From assembly GCA_963855995.1 (NCBI GenBank), contig OY979724.1, positions 6,011,058 to 6,075,057 on the forward strand: a DNA stretch of 64,000 nt. The letters are read 5' to 3'. Below the pieces are notes generated by a model. That model was not told the DNA's origin. It saw only the letters and a list, made by a program, of their open reading frames with translations, and did no database searches. The translations under genes were made by a program, and so were the position numbers. The DNA comes from Muricea muricata. Taxonomy: Eukaryota > Cnidaria > Anthozoa > Malacalcyonacea > Plexauridae. Positions 1 to 12,472 of this stretch are shown here, in pieces. Numbering within the stretch: the first letter of the stretch is position 1; every line of letters begins with the position of its first letter.

Positions 1-470
1 TTTGTGCCCCATCGAGCCACAAAACTACTGTTTCCCTCGCTACCAATAAATAAGTGATAGTTATATTGTAGATCAGATTATACAATAAAATTCTTTTAAA
101 CATATGATTTGATCAACTTTATCACTGCTTTATCCTACTCACATGACCAATAAGTTCTTGCCATTTTATTTTATCGTCAATGGCCATGTCGAGACATTTA
201 GCGGTCTTAACTCTCTTTACTGATAGACCACCAGATTATGGCGAGAACCGATAATCATAGATTAAAGGTTGGGTTATTAGATGCCACAACAAAAATAGGA
301 GTGGGCCTAAATTATATTCCTGTGGAACACCACACTCAATATATCAAGTATATATATATTCCAAGAATTAACTGTACCAGAATGGTCACGAGACTTATCA
401 ATGATTTTAGAGCGCTCAATAGAGCGGATATTTATTTATTTATTTCGTAGACCTGCTGTGCTACTCCGAG
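1..470 (-). mobile_element. CR1/L2-like LINE relic, 3' part of reverse transcriptase
   Basis: Read on the minus strand, this stretch contains degenerate non-LTR reverse transcriptase motifs. Around 285-335 there is a motif B remnant reading CGVPQE followed by LGPLLFL. Around 235-265 a segment reads IIGSRHNL. Around 140-215 a segment reads VKTAKCLDMAIDDKIKW, like the post-catalytic region of CR1/L2 LINEs (a Lys-rich stretch, SLG, IDD, W). The catalytic YADD motif is missing between them, so there is an internal deletion. The order on the minus strand continues from the fragment at 1197-1500, which carries the upstream RT motifs. Frames change and stops occur, so this is a dead copy. The family assignment rests on motif likeness only. 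Confidence 0.7.
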
Positions 471-472
471 TT

Positions 473-1196
473 TCACGCTATAAAGCGATCGTCAGGCAAC
501 TGACACTGAGATCTGGTGAAGCTAAAGTTTGATACTAGGTATCGTGTTACGTGTCTAGATTTGGTAAATAGTTGGGTTTGTTTGTTCAATAGGGTATTAT
601 CTTTGTTTTTCATGATGGTCAGTTTTTCCTCAAGGCATATATATAGGTTACATCTTCTAGAACCAGCTTTGTGGGCAGGAACCTTCTTAAGTAACGACCA
701 TTTGATAGTGAATGGCTTTTTTGCTGCCTTCAGTTCCCACACATGCTTTGATAGCTCCGTTTCCGTTGAGTACTTCTTGTTCGCGAGTGATTTAGCGTGG
801 TATCTGAATTTTGTTTTAAAGTCATTGGCGGTGACTCCAATTGCAATGTACTTTACCGGCTTGTTGTTGTCTGCTGAAACTTCAACTTAGTATACCACGC
901 TTTTTGTGAGGCATTTACCTTCGGCCGGGTATTTGTCGGGTTGTCTACAATTGCACTGTCGCGTGTTCTCTGTGTTGCTTACGTTCGTTTGTCTCGTGTG
1001 TTTGTTTAGTACTTTCCTGTTGTGCCCGTTTATGAACGAGTTCATGTTGTCTAGGCAACTGTTGCTAATTCGTACGTTGTGTCGATTAAAGATTTTGTGT
1101 AGTTTGTTAGAAGGAGGGAAGTGTTTGTCAATCAGTTGGAGGAATCGTTGTCCTATGTTTGTTCTGTTTTTAATTTTTACGTTTGTAAGTTATTAA
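473..1196 (-). mobile_element. Penelope-like element fragment: linker and GIY-YIG-like C-terminus
   Basis: The minus-strand frame reads almost continuously from 1196 to 473 with one internal stop near 890. Recognisable pieces in order are IGQRFLQLIDKHFPPSNKLH, then HKIFNRHNVRISNSC, a Cys-rich stretch (CNCRQ ... GKCLTKSVVY), a GIY-YIG-like segment (YIAIGVTANDFKTKFRYH), STETELSKHVWELK, and the end RRCNLYICLEEKLTIM with LLNK and KSRHVTR. These match, from memory of the family, the linker and endonuclease C-terminus of Penelope-like retroelements in invertebrates. The RT core is absent here. The fragment lies inside a LINE relic of the same orientation. Start and end are approximate. Confidence 0.75.
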
Positions 1197-1500
1197 TTTG
1201 AATTTTGTGGTAAAGTGGATGTCAAATGCTTTCCGGAGGTCTAAAAATATAACACCTTTTATAAGACTTTTGTTCATATCCACAAGCCAAATATTCATAC
1301 GTGGCATTTATAATGATTTTGAGATCGAGTGGCGCTTTCGAAATTTAAACTGTTCATCTGATAAAATTATTTTCATCAATTAATTGATTATAAACAAGTT
1401 TTTCGAAGACTTTTGTAATAGGTCTGTAACTACTAGTAATAGTAATATTTGTCTCGGTTTTTGTAAATAGGTGAATTTTATCTCTACGGTCGCGCGTGTT
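1197..1500 (-). mobile_element. CR1/L2-like LINE relic, 5' part of reverse transcriptase
   Basis: On the minus strand this reads SSYRPITKVFEKLVYNQLI, then an LSDEQFKFRKRHS-like segment, then NIWLVDMNKSLIKGVIFLDL followed by RKAFD. These correspond to the N-terminal RT blocks (YRPI, FGFRKxHST) and motif A (VIFLDLKKAFD) of CR1/L2-type LINEs. The reading breaks off at about 1197, exactly where the Penelope-like fragment starts. The downstream LINE motifs reappear at 1-470. Confidence 0.75.
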
Positions 1501-1700
1501 TGATTATTGGTAAGACCTTCTCAATCTGACTGGATATATAGATCACGTTTTCTATCGTCTTTGAAAACTAAATTATATACCCTGATCTACCCACACCTGA
1601 CCTACAGCAACTGCACTCGAAACCATGCTATTACTTATACATTTATATCCATGGTATTATTTTGTTGTGTTGGTGCCAATTACTGCGAAATCAAATTGAA
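1501..1700. other. Unassigned AT-rich spacer
   Basis: I see no gene or repeat family here. The long open frame that starts near 1507 owes its length to the following TTCA array and is not a gene. Confidence 0.5.
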
Positions 1701-2292
1701 TTCATTCATTCATTCATTCATTCATTCATTCATTCATTCATTCATTCATTCATTCATTCATTCATTCATTCATTCATTCATTCATTCATTCATTCATTCA
1801 TTCATTCATTCATTCATTCATTCATTCATTCATTCATTCATTCATTCATTCATTCATTCATTCATTCATTCATTCATTCATTCATTCATTCATTCATTCA
1901 TTCATTCATTCATTCATTCATTCATTCATTCATTCATTCATTCATTCATTCATTCATTCATTCATTCATTCATTCATTCATTCATTCATTCATTCATTCA
2001 TTCATTCATTCATTCATTCATTCATTCATTCATTCATTCATTCATTCATTCATTCATTCATTCATTCATTCATTCATTCATTCATTCATTCATTCATTCA
2101 TTCATTCATTCATTCATTCATTCATTCATTCATTCATTCATTCATTCATTCATTCATTCATTCATTCATTCATTCATTCATTCATTCATTCATTCATTCA
2201 TTCATTCATTCATTCATTCATTCATTCATTCATTCATTCATTCATTCATTCATTCATTCATTCATTCATTCATTCATTCATTCGTTCATTCA
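1701..2292. repeat. TTCA tetranucleotide microsatellite, ~148 units
   Basis: About 592 bp of uninterrupted TTCA repeats with a single variant unit (TTCG at 2281-2284). Because 12 nt is a multiple of both 3 and 4, two plus-strand frames stay open and would encode Phe-Ile-His-Ser repeats. I regard those frames as artefacts of the repeat. Such a long, pure array is probably unstable in length and collapsed or approximate in an assembly. Confidence 0.97.
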
Positions 2293-2302
2293 AGATACAA
2301 GC

Positions 2303-2370
2303 AATCTCGTACCCAGAGCCTGCATTCCTTCCTCGCCAAAAGGAACGCAGGCTCTGGGTGCGGCGAGATT
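2303..2370. repeat. Short foldback sequence next to the TTCA array
   Basis: A near-perfect inverted repeat. AATCTCG plus ACCCAGAGCCTGC (2303-2323) pairs with GCAGGCTCTGGGT (2347-2359) and CGAGATT (2364-2370). TTCC and GGAA inside extend the stem. It looks like a terminus or hairpin end of a small transposon-derived repeat. Confidence 0.7.
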
Positions 2371-2663
2371 GGAACACAAGGTCCATTGGCCATAATTCTT
2401 GCTTGCGTAAAAATTGCGTAAAAATAGGGGGACATGTTATACTATAGTTTATTCCATATACCGAAACGCTATGCCGAAAAGTCGCGGGTTTCCTCCAGGC
2501 ACCCCGATTTCCCCCCACAGAGAAAGCTGTCAGGGTTGGCAAGGTAACACATTAATTGGTATAATGCTGTTGCGGTGAGCCTACCCTTGTGGCGAAGTGA
2601 TACAAAAACAAAAAAAATAAGCATATATTGATCGTTCCACTTTTACGCAGCAATCAAAACGAT
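2371..2663. repeat. Possible SINE-like or other dispersed repeat, family unknown
   Basis: A GC-richer stretch with C-runs (about 2485-2520) runs into an A-rich tail (AAAAACAAAAAAAATAAG near 2605-2622). The A-rich end suggests a retroposed short element, but I see no convincing Pol III boxes. Confidence 0.3.
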
Positions 2664-3126
2664 TTAGGCCTGTTTCAGACGTCGAACTTTTCACGTGCCA
2701 AATCGAATGCAAATGAACTAAATTTACTCTTTGTTTTGGCTCATTTACATTAGGTTCAACACATGAAATCCATGATAGCCATGATGCTCAAATTATCAAC
2801 GATTATGATCGATGGGCAATTCCAAAGAACGATACACTTGATAGGCCAATTACACCTCAAGAGATCTCTACACAATAAAAAAAACTAAAGAACAAAAAAG
2901 CTACAGCTAACGACTCCCTATCAAATGAAATTATTAACCAGCTGTCAAAACGTTACCCTCTTATTTTAAAAGTCTACTCAATACTATTTTAAGCCAGGAA
3001 AAATTCCCCTTTTAATGGACTGAAAGTTTTATTGTACCAATATACAAATCTGGTGATGCTAGTGACCCGAATAATTATAGAGGGATTTGTCTCAGCAGTT
3101 GTTTAGGAAAGCTTTTCACTCTAATA

Positions 3127-3714
3127 ATGAATGCACGCTTAAATGATTTTCTGCAAGAAAATAAGATTATAAATAGATGCCAAATAGGCTTTCGCAGAAA
3201 ACATCGGACAACTGACCATTTGCTAGTATTAAAAAGTATAATCGACTGTTATAAGCTGAAGCGAAAACCTATTTTTACTTGTTTCATTGACTTTAAGAAG
3301 CACTATGATAGTGTATGGAGAGAAGGAATTTTTTACAAACTATTATTATGCGGTTGTAGCAAATCATTCTTAAAGTGTATTTTGGGCATGTATTTATCTG
3401 TTAGGTATTCTGTCAAACTAGAAGATGGAACAACACCATTTTTCAACTCGTTTATTGGTGTCAAGCAGGGTTGCAATCTTAGCCCTACCCTGTTTAACAT
3501 TTTTATAAACGATGTATCTAACTTATTTGATGACTCATGTGACCCAGTAAGATTGGGTAACACAAACTTGAACTGTTTACTTCATGCTGATGATTTGGTG
3601 CTTTTGTCGGAATCCCAGAAGGGTTTACAATCCTGTTTAACGAATACCAATCGTTGGAAACTTAATATCAATAAGAAAAAATCCAAAATTTTATTAATAG
3701 GGACACCCGCTTAG
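3127..3714 (+). pseudogene. LINE reverse transcriptase core (open segment)
   Basis: A 195-codon open segment covers the central RT motifs. FIDFKKHYDSVW near residues 58-69 is motif A with the first catalytic Asp. GVKQGCNLSPTLFNIFIND near residues 111-129 is motif B. HADDLVLL near residues 153-160 carries the catalytic ADD. The methionine at 3127 is internal, since RT sequence (GKLF, just upstream) precedes it in frame. The motif A aromatic-Asp pair is kept, but AFD has become HYD. The element's frame is broken both upstream and downstream, so this is a remnant. Confidence 0.85.
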
Positions 3715-3950
3715 AGACGCACATACGCTACTACAAACTGGGTTTTTGACAGCAATGTTTTAGAACACGTAAATGAATATTGTTATCTTGGCATAATAAT
3801 CAGCTCTTCTGGAACTTTCAAGAAGACACTAACTAGCTCTTTTAGCGCTTTACGTGCTTATCATTGTCTGTTTTAAAAATTCTCTAATTTTGATAATGTA
3901 CCAATTAATTTACTGTTAAAATTATTTTCAGGCATGGTAATTCCAATACT

Positions 3951-4040
3951 CGTTTAGCTTTGTAGCTTTTTTAATTTAAGTGGTGTTTCCACAAAGCTAA
4001 ACAAGTATATTGTATTCACCAAGCAAACGTACAAGAAACT
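3951..4040. mobile_element. 90 bp insertion with 13 bp target duplication
   Basis: TAATTCCAATACT is present at 3938-3950 and again at 4041-4053. Removing one copy and the 90 bp between them joins the LINE frame through GMVIPILLYCSEVWGP. The insert contains a weak inverted repeat (TTTAGCTTTGT and ACAAAGCTAAA) and ends in AAACGTACAAGAAACT. About 60 bp of it matches the right arm and tail of the hairpin at 29,526-29,639. No coding capacity and no poly(A). Confidence 0.85.
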
Positions 4041-4402
4041 TAATTCCAATACTACTTTACTGTAGCGAAGTTTGGGGCCCATACATGTTCGGAAAGATAA
4101 CTACTTTTGAAATGTTTAAAAACAAAATGTTTAAATTAACAAATGAAATAGAGAAATTCCATTTGAAATTCTGTAGACGAATCCTTGGGGTACACTCAAA
4201 ATCTACAAATGTAGCTGTTTATGCTGAATTAGGCAGACTGCCTTTATTAGTACCAATTTCTGTCGAAATTGTAAAATATTGGCTGAACATTATGGATTTA
4301 ACTTGTAACAAAACTCTAGTAGTGTATGAGAATGAATTTTCAACCAGTACTTTATGTTAATTATGTACTTAAAATGTGTAAAACCAATGTCGATGAGATC
4401 TA

Positions 4403-4774
4403 GTGAAATCCGCTACAAACCCTCGCAATGCTCCGGCAAATTTTTGCCATTATTTAAAAGAATTATTACATAATGAATTTGTTACTCAGTCTAAAAACCA
4501 GATACAACAAAACAAAGAAAATGGCAATTTAAGACTATTTAGAAAAGTCAAAGTGAACTTTAATTTCGAGTATTATCTTTCACAAGTGCAGAATGTAAAA
4601 CATGGACAAGCTGTAACAAAACTAAGAATTTCAGCACATAAACTTCCAGTTGAAACAGCCGGGAGACATAAAAATATTCCTTACAATGATCGAATCTGTA
4701 AACATTTTGACCTAAATGAGATTGGGAATGAACAACATTACCTAATCTCATGTAGCAACACAATGTTTAGGTAA
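4403..4774 (+). pseudogene. LINE C-terminal segment
   Basis: An open frame belonging to the LINE, ending in HKLPVETAGRHKNIPYNDR, then a Cys (RICKHFDLNEIGNEQH) and YLISCSN. The C..C..H..C-like spacing resembles the small Cys/His motif found at the C-terminus of several LINE clades. It is separated from the upstream frame by stops around 4360-4400. Confidence 0.7.
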
Positions 4775-5091
4775 GAAATAAATTTATAGATAACCTATAT
4801 AAAATTAATAAATCTTTGATGCTATTCAACACACAAGACCTTTTTCACTACGTTTTGGCCATGAAAGACAAAAATATCATAAAAATCTCGTCAAAGTATT
4901 GTTTTGATATATTAGCAGCATTTGACTTCCTAGAGTAGTATTATAATCAACACATTATTGTAATAACTCTATAGTTCTTTTATTGTTGTGTAATGTTGTT
5001 AATTTAATTTGTATCTTTTTGTACCTTTTTTTGGTAATTTGTTGGAATTAATAATAATACATGAAAAGTTCGACGTCTGAAACAGGCCTTA

Positions 5092-5212
5092 GCTATTTAA
5101 ATTGCTTTCACGTTCTTGCTATCGGAGATTATTACCACATCACTTCACACAATATACAATAGCCTAACGGGCTGATTATATTAAATGTAAAATGAAGTTA
5201 AGAAACTTACAG
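5092..5212. other. Unassigned AT-rich spacer
   Basis: I see no feature here. Confidence 0.4.
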
Positions 5213-5445
5213 TTTAAAATGATTTTGAGGTATTGTAATAAGTCGTAGTTAATGATGTAAAAAATATTTAATTCCTGATTGTTTGAGATTTTTGCTTTGC
5301 CGAAATATGAAATAAACAAAATAGTGTCAGGCACAATTTTTTGTAAAATATATCTTTTTATTGATCAATACTTAAAGCATTATAACTTTGGTTGTTTCGT
5401 AATTCATAAAATGACTTATTTCGATACCTCAAGATCATTTTACGC
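5213..5445. repeat. Foldback element, ~230 bp
   Basis: TTTAAAATGATTTTGAGGTA with following TTG...AATAAGTC (5213-5245) is mirrored by the complement at 5408-5445 (AAAATGACTTATTTCGATAC and CTCAAGATCATTTTACGC). The arms are about 33 bp with a few mismatches. It is a MITE-like foldback with no recognisable coding content. The open frame starting at 5279 runs through it and is not supported as a gene. Confidence 0.55.
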
Positions 5446-5945
5446 TTCATGTAATCATGCAAGATCATGCAAGGGGAGAAAAAATTTCTCTTGTAATCCC
5501 TGGCTATATTGCATCTTAGAGCAAAAATTAGCGAATTATAATTTAGCTACTTGAATATTAAATAGTGCATGACGACGGCAAATTTACTTGCTACAAAGGT
5601 AATTCCCTGAGTAGTAGGAGGGTCCAAATAAACAATGATCCATCATTCCTTGCACACATGCATAGTTCACAGTTTACACTTTTGTTTTGGAAATACAACC
5701 TAAATTGAAATGGCTGTATATTAGCTAGCATTGTACATTGAAGTGCTTAATTGTTGGTGAAATAAACATGATCCGGTAATAAAGAAAAATCATATCCAAG
5801 TCAAGTACGTCAATATCACTTCAACGCATAAGTTTAAGATTGCTACTAATACTAGAAATTGCGGGAACCACTGACTATTTTTACAAAGTACAAAACAACG
5901 GTAACTGGGAAAATAACTGACATTTTGAATATATGCTAGGTCTCG

Positions 5946-5986
5946 ACTATATTTTAGTCACACCAGGATGATGACTAAAATATAGT
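5946..5986. repeat. 15 bp perfect hairpin
   Basis: ACTATATTTTAGTCA (5946-5960) pairs perfectly with TGACTAAAATATAGT (5972-5986) across an 11 nt loop. No gene context is visible. Confidence 0.6.
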
Positions 5987-8938
<2,952 letters not shown>

Positions 8939-9124
8939 TTATTTTGTGTGCAGTTCTCTCCAACGCATATCTTGTTGGGGACAGCTGTTTTGCTGAGCTT
9001 CGTTATCACTCCTCCCATCTTCACTGCTCTCTTCCTCGCTGGTGATGGCTGTTGTAACAGTGACATCCGAAGCACAATCAGACTTATCAGGAACTGACAG
9101 AGATAACACCGTGAAATTTCTCAC
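8939..9124 (-). CDS. Possible acidic exon fragment, unrecognised
   Basis: A minus-strand frame of about 61 codons with a strongly acidic, Ser-rich stretch (SEEESSEDGRSDNEAQQN). Its composition is unlike the AT-driven frames around it, which is the only reason to list it. I recognise no domain and could not find convincing splice sites. It may be a fragment of a transposon protein or of a host gene. Confidence 0.2.
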   Translation of the reverse strand: MRNFTVLSLSVPDKSDCASDVTVTTAITSEEESSEDGRSDNEAQQNSCPQQDMRWRELHTK

Positions 9125-9582
9125 AAAACAGCATTATTCCGCTTAATACGCAGGGTGATTTAACCCTAGCGTATAACCCAAACAAGCAATGAATTAGGAG
9201 TCCATTTTAAGAAAATAGACAATTTTATGAGAATGTACAATTTAAAACGGTCTACGTATATAAAATATTACATTGCTCTATTGTTAGTGTGGAACATATT
9301 GAATACTTAAAAAAGAAAGCATGTGTAAAATACGTAAAAAATACATGTAAAATACGTTTCAAAAAATCATTAATAAGTCATGAGCAAAGCACAAAAAAAA
9401 ATCACAACCGTGGCAGTGTCTTTAAATGTGATAAAAGTACATGTGTATTTTCACAAAACTATTGCCTCAAATTTCTCGGCTTATACAACATTTATATTGA
9501 AAATTCTTTCGCAAACAAACTGACAAGATGGGTATAAAATGGATCGTTTTTGAAGCTATTTAAAATACTCGCAATTCGTGCT

Positions 9583-9630
9583 TTATCGGATATAAACCGC
9601 TCGGCTTCGCCTCGCGTTTTAAATCCGATA
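9583..9630. repeat. Imperfect hairpin with GC-rich tip
   Basis: TATCGGATATAAACCGC plus TCGGC folds on GCCTCGCGTTTTAAATCCGA plus TA. The arms are about 20 bp with a short loop around 9605-9609. It looks like a dispersed short repeat. Confidence 0.5.
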
Positions 9631-10084
9631 TTAAATCCGGTATTAAACAGTACGTAAAGTTACGTATCATACAGCGACCTCAACGTGTGCAAGAGCATGG
9701 AGTACTGAAATATATAATCGCACTGGTTTTTAGTTGTCCTACTAACACCATAATTGATTAAATAAACAGTAAAAGAGAACAAAAGTAGAGCTTGAGAACA
9801 ATTTATTGGTTAACAGTTACCCCAGGGTTACAGATTGCTTTACAGTTATCCCAGACGATAACACGAGAACATTGAGTAGAAAAAGAGTTGAATATTTAAA
9901 CAGATAGAGAACTGCTTTACAGTTTACACCTTCGCAAACGGAGAGTTCATGTACAAACCTGGATGTTAAACAATTTGGTAGACTATGCATGCCATGACCT
10001 TAAAGACATCAGAAGCTTGTAGACAACCAGGGAACGTTTTGCCATTTTGTTACGTAGGATAGACCAAACAGGAATTTATCCTGT
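9631..10084. other. No supported gene
   Basis: I see no gene or clear repeat between the hairpin and the start of the long inverted repeat. Confidence 0.4.
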
Positions 10085-11152
10085 AGTCAGGGAGCATATG
10101 TCATGAGATTAAGTCCCGTGGGATTTTCGTGAACAAAGCAAGCCATCTATCTTGGACTTAATTGGGCTCCAATGAGCATGAACAATTCTGTCGGCAATTT
10201 TGCGACCTGCTCCGACGGCTGTCACAGGGGGTGGGGTGGGAGGACATTTTCGCCATTACTCAAAAATAGATTTTTCTCTATAACTTTTGGATCATTTTGA
10301 AAGTTCCTACCTGCCTAAACTAAGTCTCAGTGAGCACAAAGAAGCTATATTCGGGGCAGTGATGTGTTTGCTGACCAAAATGTATGCTAATTAGGACCGC
10401 CATTAACGAAAATCGGATTTTTCACTCTGACTCAATGCAAATTGGACCAAGATAAAAAATGAGGGTTTCTACCTCCCTAATTATATGGTCGATTACGATG
10501 ATAATGCTAAATAAATCACTACATCATGTTATCTTGTGAATTGGAAATTAGTTGAAGACAGACATCGACTGTCAGTAATCTGCAAAACCTTATCTTCACA
10601 AAAAATGCCTTAAAAGTGTTCCGTGATTCTTAAAACATTGCATATGATGAAATAATACTAATCATTTACAAGCCAATGATCAAGGGGTTATGCTACTCAA
10701 GAATCACGTTACTTCACAAACGCCGAAGTTCTGAGGTTACTACTGAAGAATGATTATCTTCACGAAGTATCTTCCTCGTCGTCTTCATCGTCGTCTTCCT
10801 GGTCCGACGATGGGACAGATGGGCAGTTTACACAAGGCTGATCATCACCGCATGCGCAAAGATTAATGCAGTTGAGCCCTGCCTTCCTGCACTGACATCT
10901 GTTCGTTCCACATCCCTTGGTGTGCAACGGCATTTGATGAGATGAAGAACAGCATCCGGGGCAGGTCGTTGCTGATCATCACTGGATGCCATTTATCTGA
11001 ATCAAAAGAAAAACCTCATAATTTGATATTATTTTGCTCACTTTCACGATGATATGCCTTAGATGAATTACCTTTCTCTAGGGTCCATCCAAAGCCTGCC
11101 GGTGAGGGAAGCCTTGGGTTTGGGATTATATCGTTCTTCTATACCATTGCTT
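10085..11152. repeat. Left arm of ~1 kb inverted repeat
   Basis: The reverse complement of this arm aligns by eye along nearly its whole length with 12,074-13,130, with scattered substitutions and small indels. Anchors are AGTCCCGTGGGATTTTCGTG at 10,113, CCCCGAATATAGCTTC (complement) near 10,350, and the inner end TACCATTGCTTAGTAATGGG near 11,140. The arm contains the 3' part of the Cys-rich gene in antisense, including its intron. Confidence 0.88.
10760..10995 (-). pseudogene. Second copy of the Cys-rich 3' exon, inverted
   Basis: The minus strand encodes a start-like MASSDDQQRPAPDAVLHLIK, then a Cys-rich block (CGTNRCQCRKAGLNC, NLCACGDDQPCVNCP) and an acidic tail (DQEDDDEDDEEDTS). A one-base frameshift sits after LIKCRCT relative to the plus-strand copy at 12,236-12,472. 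It also keeps the ~75 bp GT-AG intron upstream (roughly 10,998-11,072). It is therefore a DNA-level inverted copy, not a retrocopy. Confidence 0.75.
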
Positions 11153-11183
11153 AGTAATGGGCATGTAATATCGTCTGTTTCAG

Positions 11184-12472
11184 GGCTAACTTGGTAGGTG
11201 GCAATCTCTCAAAACAGCTACTAGGATTCTTGCGACAAGGAGGTCAAGATCCTGTTTGTTACAGGATTACAGACAGTACACAGATCTCCAAGGTAGGAGA
11301 ACGTTTAAACTAAATTCTTTATACTGAATCCCAGTTTTAGACTTCAGATTAACTGGTTGTAAACTGCTTCTTATTTTATAGGTACCAATGAAAAGACTTC
11401 TGGCACATGTTAACACCAAGAAAGAACTTACAGAGTACCTTGCAATTAAGACGCTGGAGAAAGGCCCTGAAGAGGGTTTACGTGTGACGGTGGCGTGGGA
11501 TAGTAAATGTAAAGGATCGCACAGAGACATGCAATACCTTGACAGCAACCAGGAGGAGGCCGACACGAAACTGCTGCTGCACGCTGTAGATGCCACAGTG
11601 TCAGGAGCCACGAGAATTGACATCGTCTCGCCAGACACTGATGTGTTTGTATTGGCACTGAGACGGCACGCAGAGCTATGAGAAGACACGCGAGTATTGA
11701 CCGGCAGAGGACAGCGGCATCGAAAAATTTCCCTCTGTTCTGTAGTCCGTACCCTTGGTCCAGCTAGAATAGCAGCTCTTCCAGGTTTTCATGCGTAGAG
11801 CGGAGCCGATGTGACCGGTAGCTTTGCTGGGAAGGGCAAGCTAGCTTGCTGGAAGGCATTTTTAGAGGCTGACAGTGACTGCGTGGATGCCCTAGCAGAC
11901 CTTGGGGGAACCTCACAGCCTCTACCCTCAACCTTGGCTGCCATGAAGAAGCTTGCGTGCTTGCTGTACTTCTCTGGCACCTAGATCAGTAGTATCCAGG
12001 AACATAGATGGTTTTTATTCCAAAAGAAACAGGCAGAGTCTGAGAGATTGCCCCCTACCTAGGCAGAACATTACCAAGCAATGGTATGGAAGAAGGATAT
12101 AATCCCAAACCCAAGGCTTCTCTCACCGGCAGGCTTTGGATGGACCCTGCAGAAAGGTAATTCATCTAAGGCATATCATCGTGAAAGTGAGCAAAATAAT
12201 ATCAAATCATGAGGTTTATCTTTTGATTCAGATGAATGGTATCCAGTGATGATCAGCAGCGACCCGCCCCGGATGCTGTTCTTCATCTCATCAAATGCCG
12301 TTGCACCAAACGATGTGGAACGAACAGATGTCAGTGCAGGAAGAGAGCAGGGCTCAACTGCACTGATCTTTGCGCATGCGGTGATGATGATGAGCCTTGT
12401 GTAAACTACCCATCTGACCCATTGTCTGACCAGGAAGACGACGATGAAGACGACGAGGAAGATACTTCGTGA
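11184..12472 (+). pseudogene. Broken multi-exon gene: PIN-like region plus C-terminal Cys-rich domain
   Basis: Three exon-like blocks can be read. Block 1 (11,184-11,292) follows a CAG acceptor and reads LLGFLRQGGQDPVCYRITDS with STQISK. Block 2 starts at 11,382 after an 89 bp GT-AG intron and reads VPMKRLLAHVNTKKELTEYL, then SNQEEADTKLLLHAVDATVS and DIVSPDTDVFVLALRRH. The EEADT and SPDTDV acidic motifs resemble a PIN/FEN-like nuclease fold (inference). After a frameshift near 11,680 it continues as VLTGRGQRHRK, AALPGFHA, ADVTGSFAGKGKLACWKAF and NPRLLSPAGFGWTL, with three in-frame stops. Block 3 follows a ~75 bp GT-AG intron and encodes a CxC-rich domain (CRCTKRCGTNRCQCRKRAG) and an acidic end. 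I recall related proteins as multicopy in cnidarians but give no name. Non-functional here. Confidence 0.7.

Larger units (their letters stand above)
2769..5058 (+). mobile_element. 5'-truncated non-LTR retrotransposon (LINE) inserted in a MITE
   Basis: ACATGAAA occurs on both sides (2761-2768 and 5059-5066) and reconstitutes the MITE when the insert is removed, so it is a target-site duplication. The body holds, in order: an N-terminal RT block (KKLKNKKAT near 2885, stop-interrupted), IYKSGDASDPNNYRG-like codons near 3040-3085, the intact RT core frame at 3127-3714, a post-RT region (NEYCYLGIIISSSGTF near 3770-3815), a C-terminal region (FCRRILGVHSKS near 4170-4205) and a final segment HKLPVETAGRHKNIPYNDR (near 4638-4695). 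The 3' end is a short AAT repeat tail with no poly(A). There is no endonuclease domain, consistent with 5' truncation. Several stops and a secondary insertion make it inactive. Confidence 0.9.
2667..5088. mobile_element. Harbinger/Tourist-type MITE split by a LINE
   Basis: The ends are terminal inverted repeats: GGCCTGTTTCAGACGTCGAA plus CTTTTCA at 2667-2693 and the matching complement ending at 5088. TTA occurs directly outside both ends (2664-2666 and 5089-5091), the target duplication size typical of PIF/Harbinger. The left half is itself palindromic: CACGTGCCAAATCGAATGCA (2692-2711) folds on TTTTGGCTCATTTACATT (2734-2751). The MITE proper is only about 126 bp (2667-2768 plus 5067-5088); the rest is the inserted LINE. 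Family assignment is by end sequence and duplication size only. Confidence 0.75.

Noticed and set aside
1507..2447. Two long plus-strand frames with FIHS repeats
   Set aside because: They exist only because TTCA repeats keep frames open; no start context, domain or splice support.
3333..3563. Minus-strand frame over the LINE RT
   Set aside because: Shadow of the plus-strand reverse transcriptase.
5279..5554. 91-codon plus-strand frame
   Set aside because: Runs through a foldback repeat and shows no domain; chance frame.
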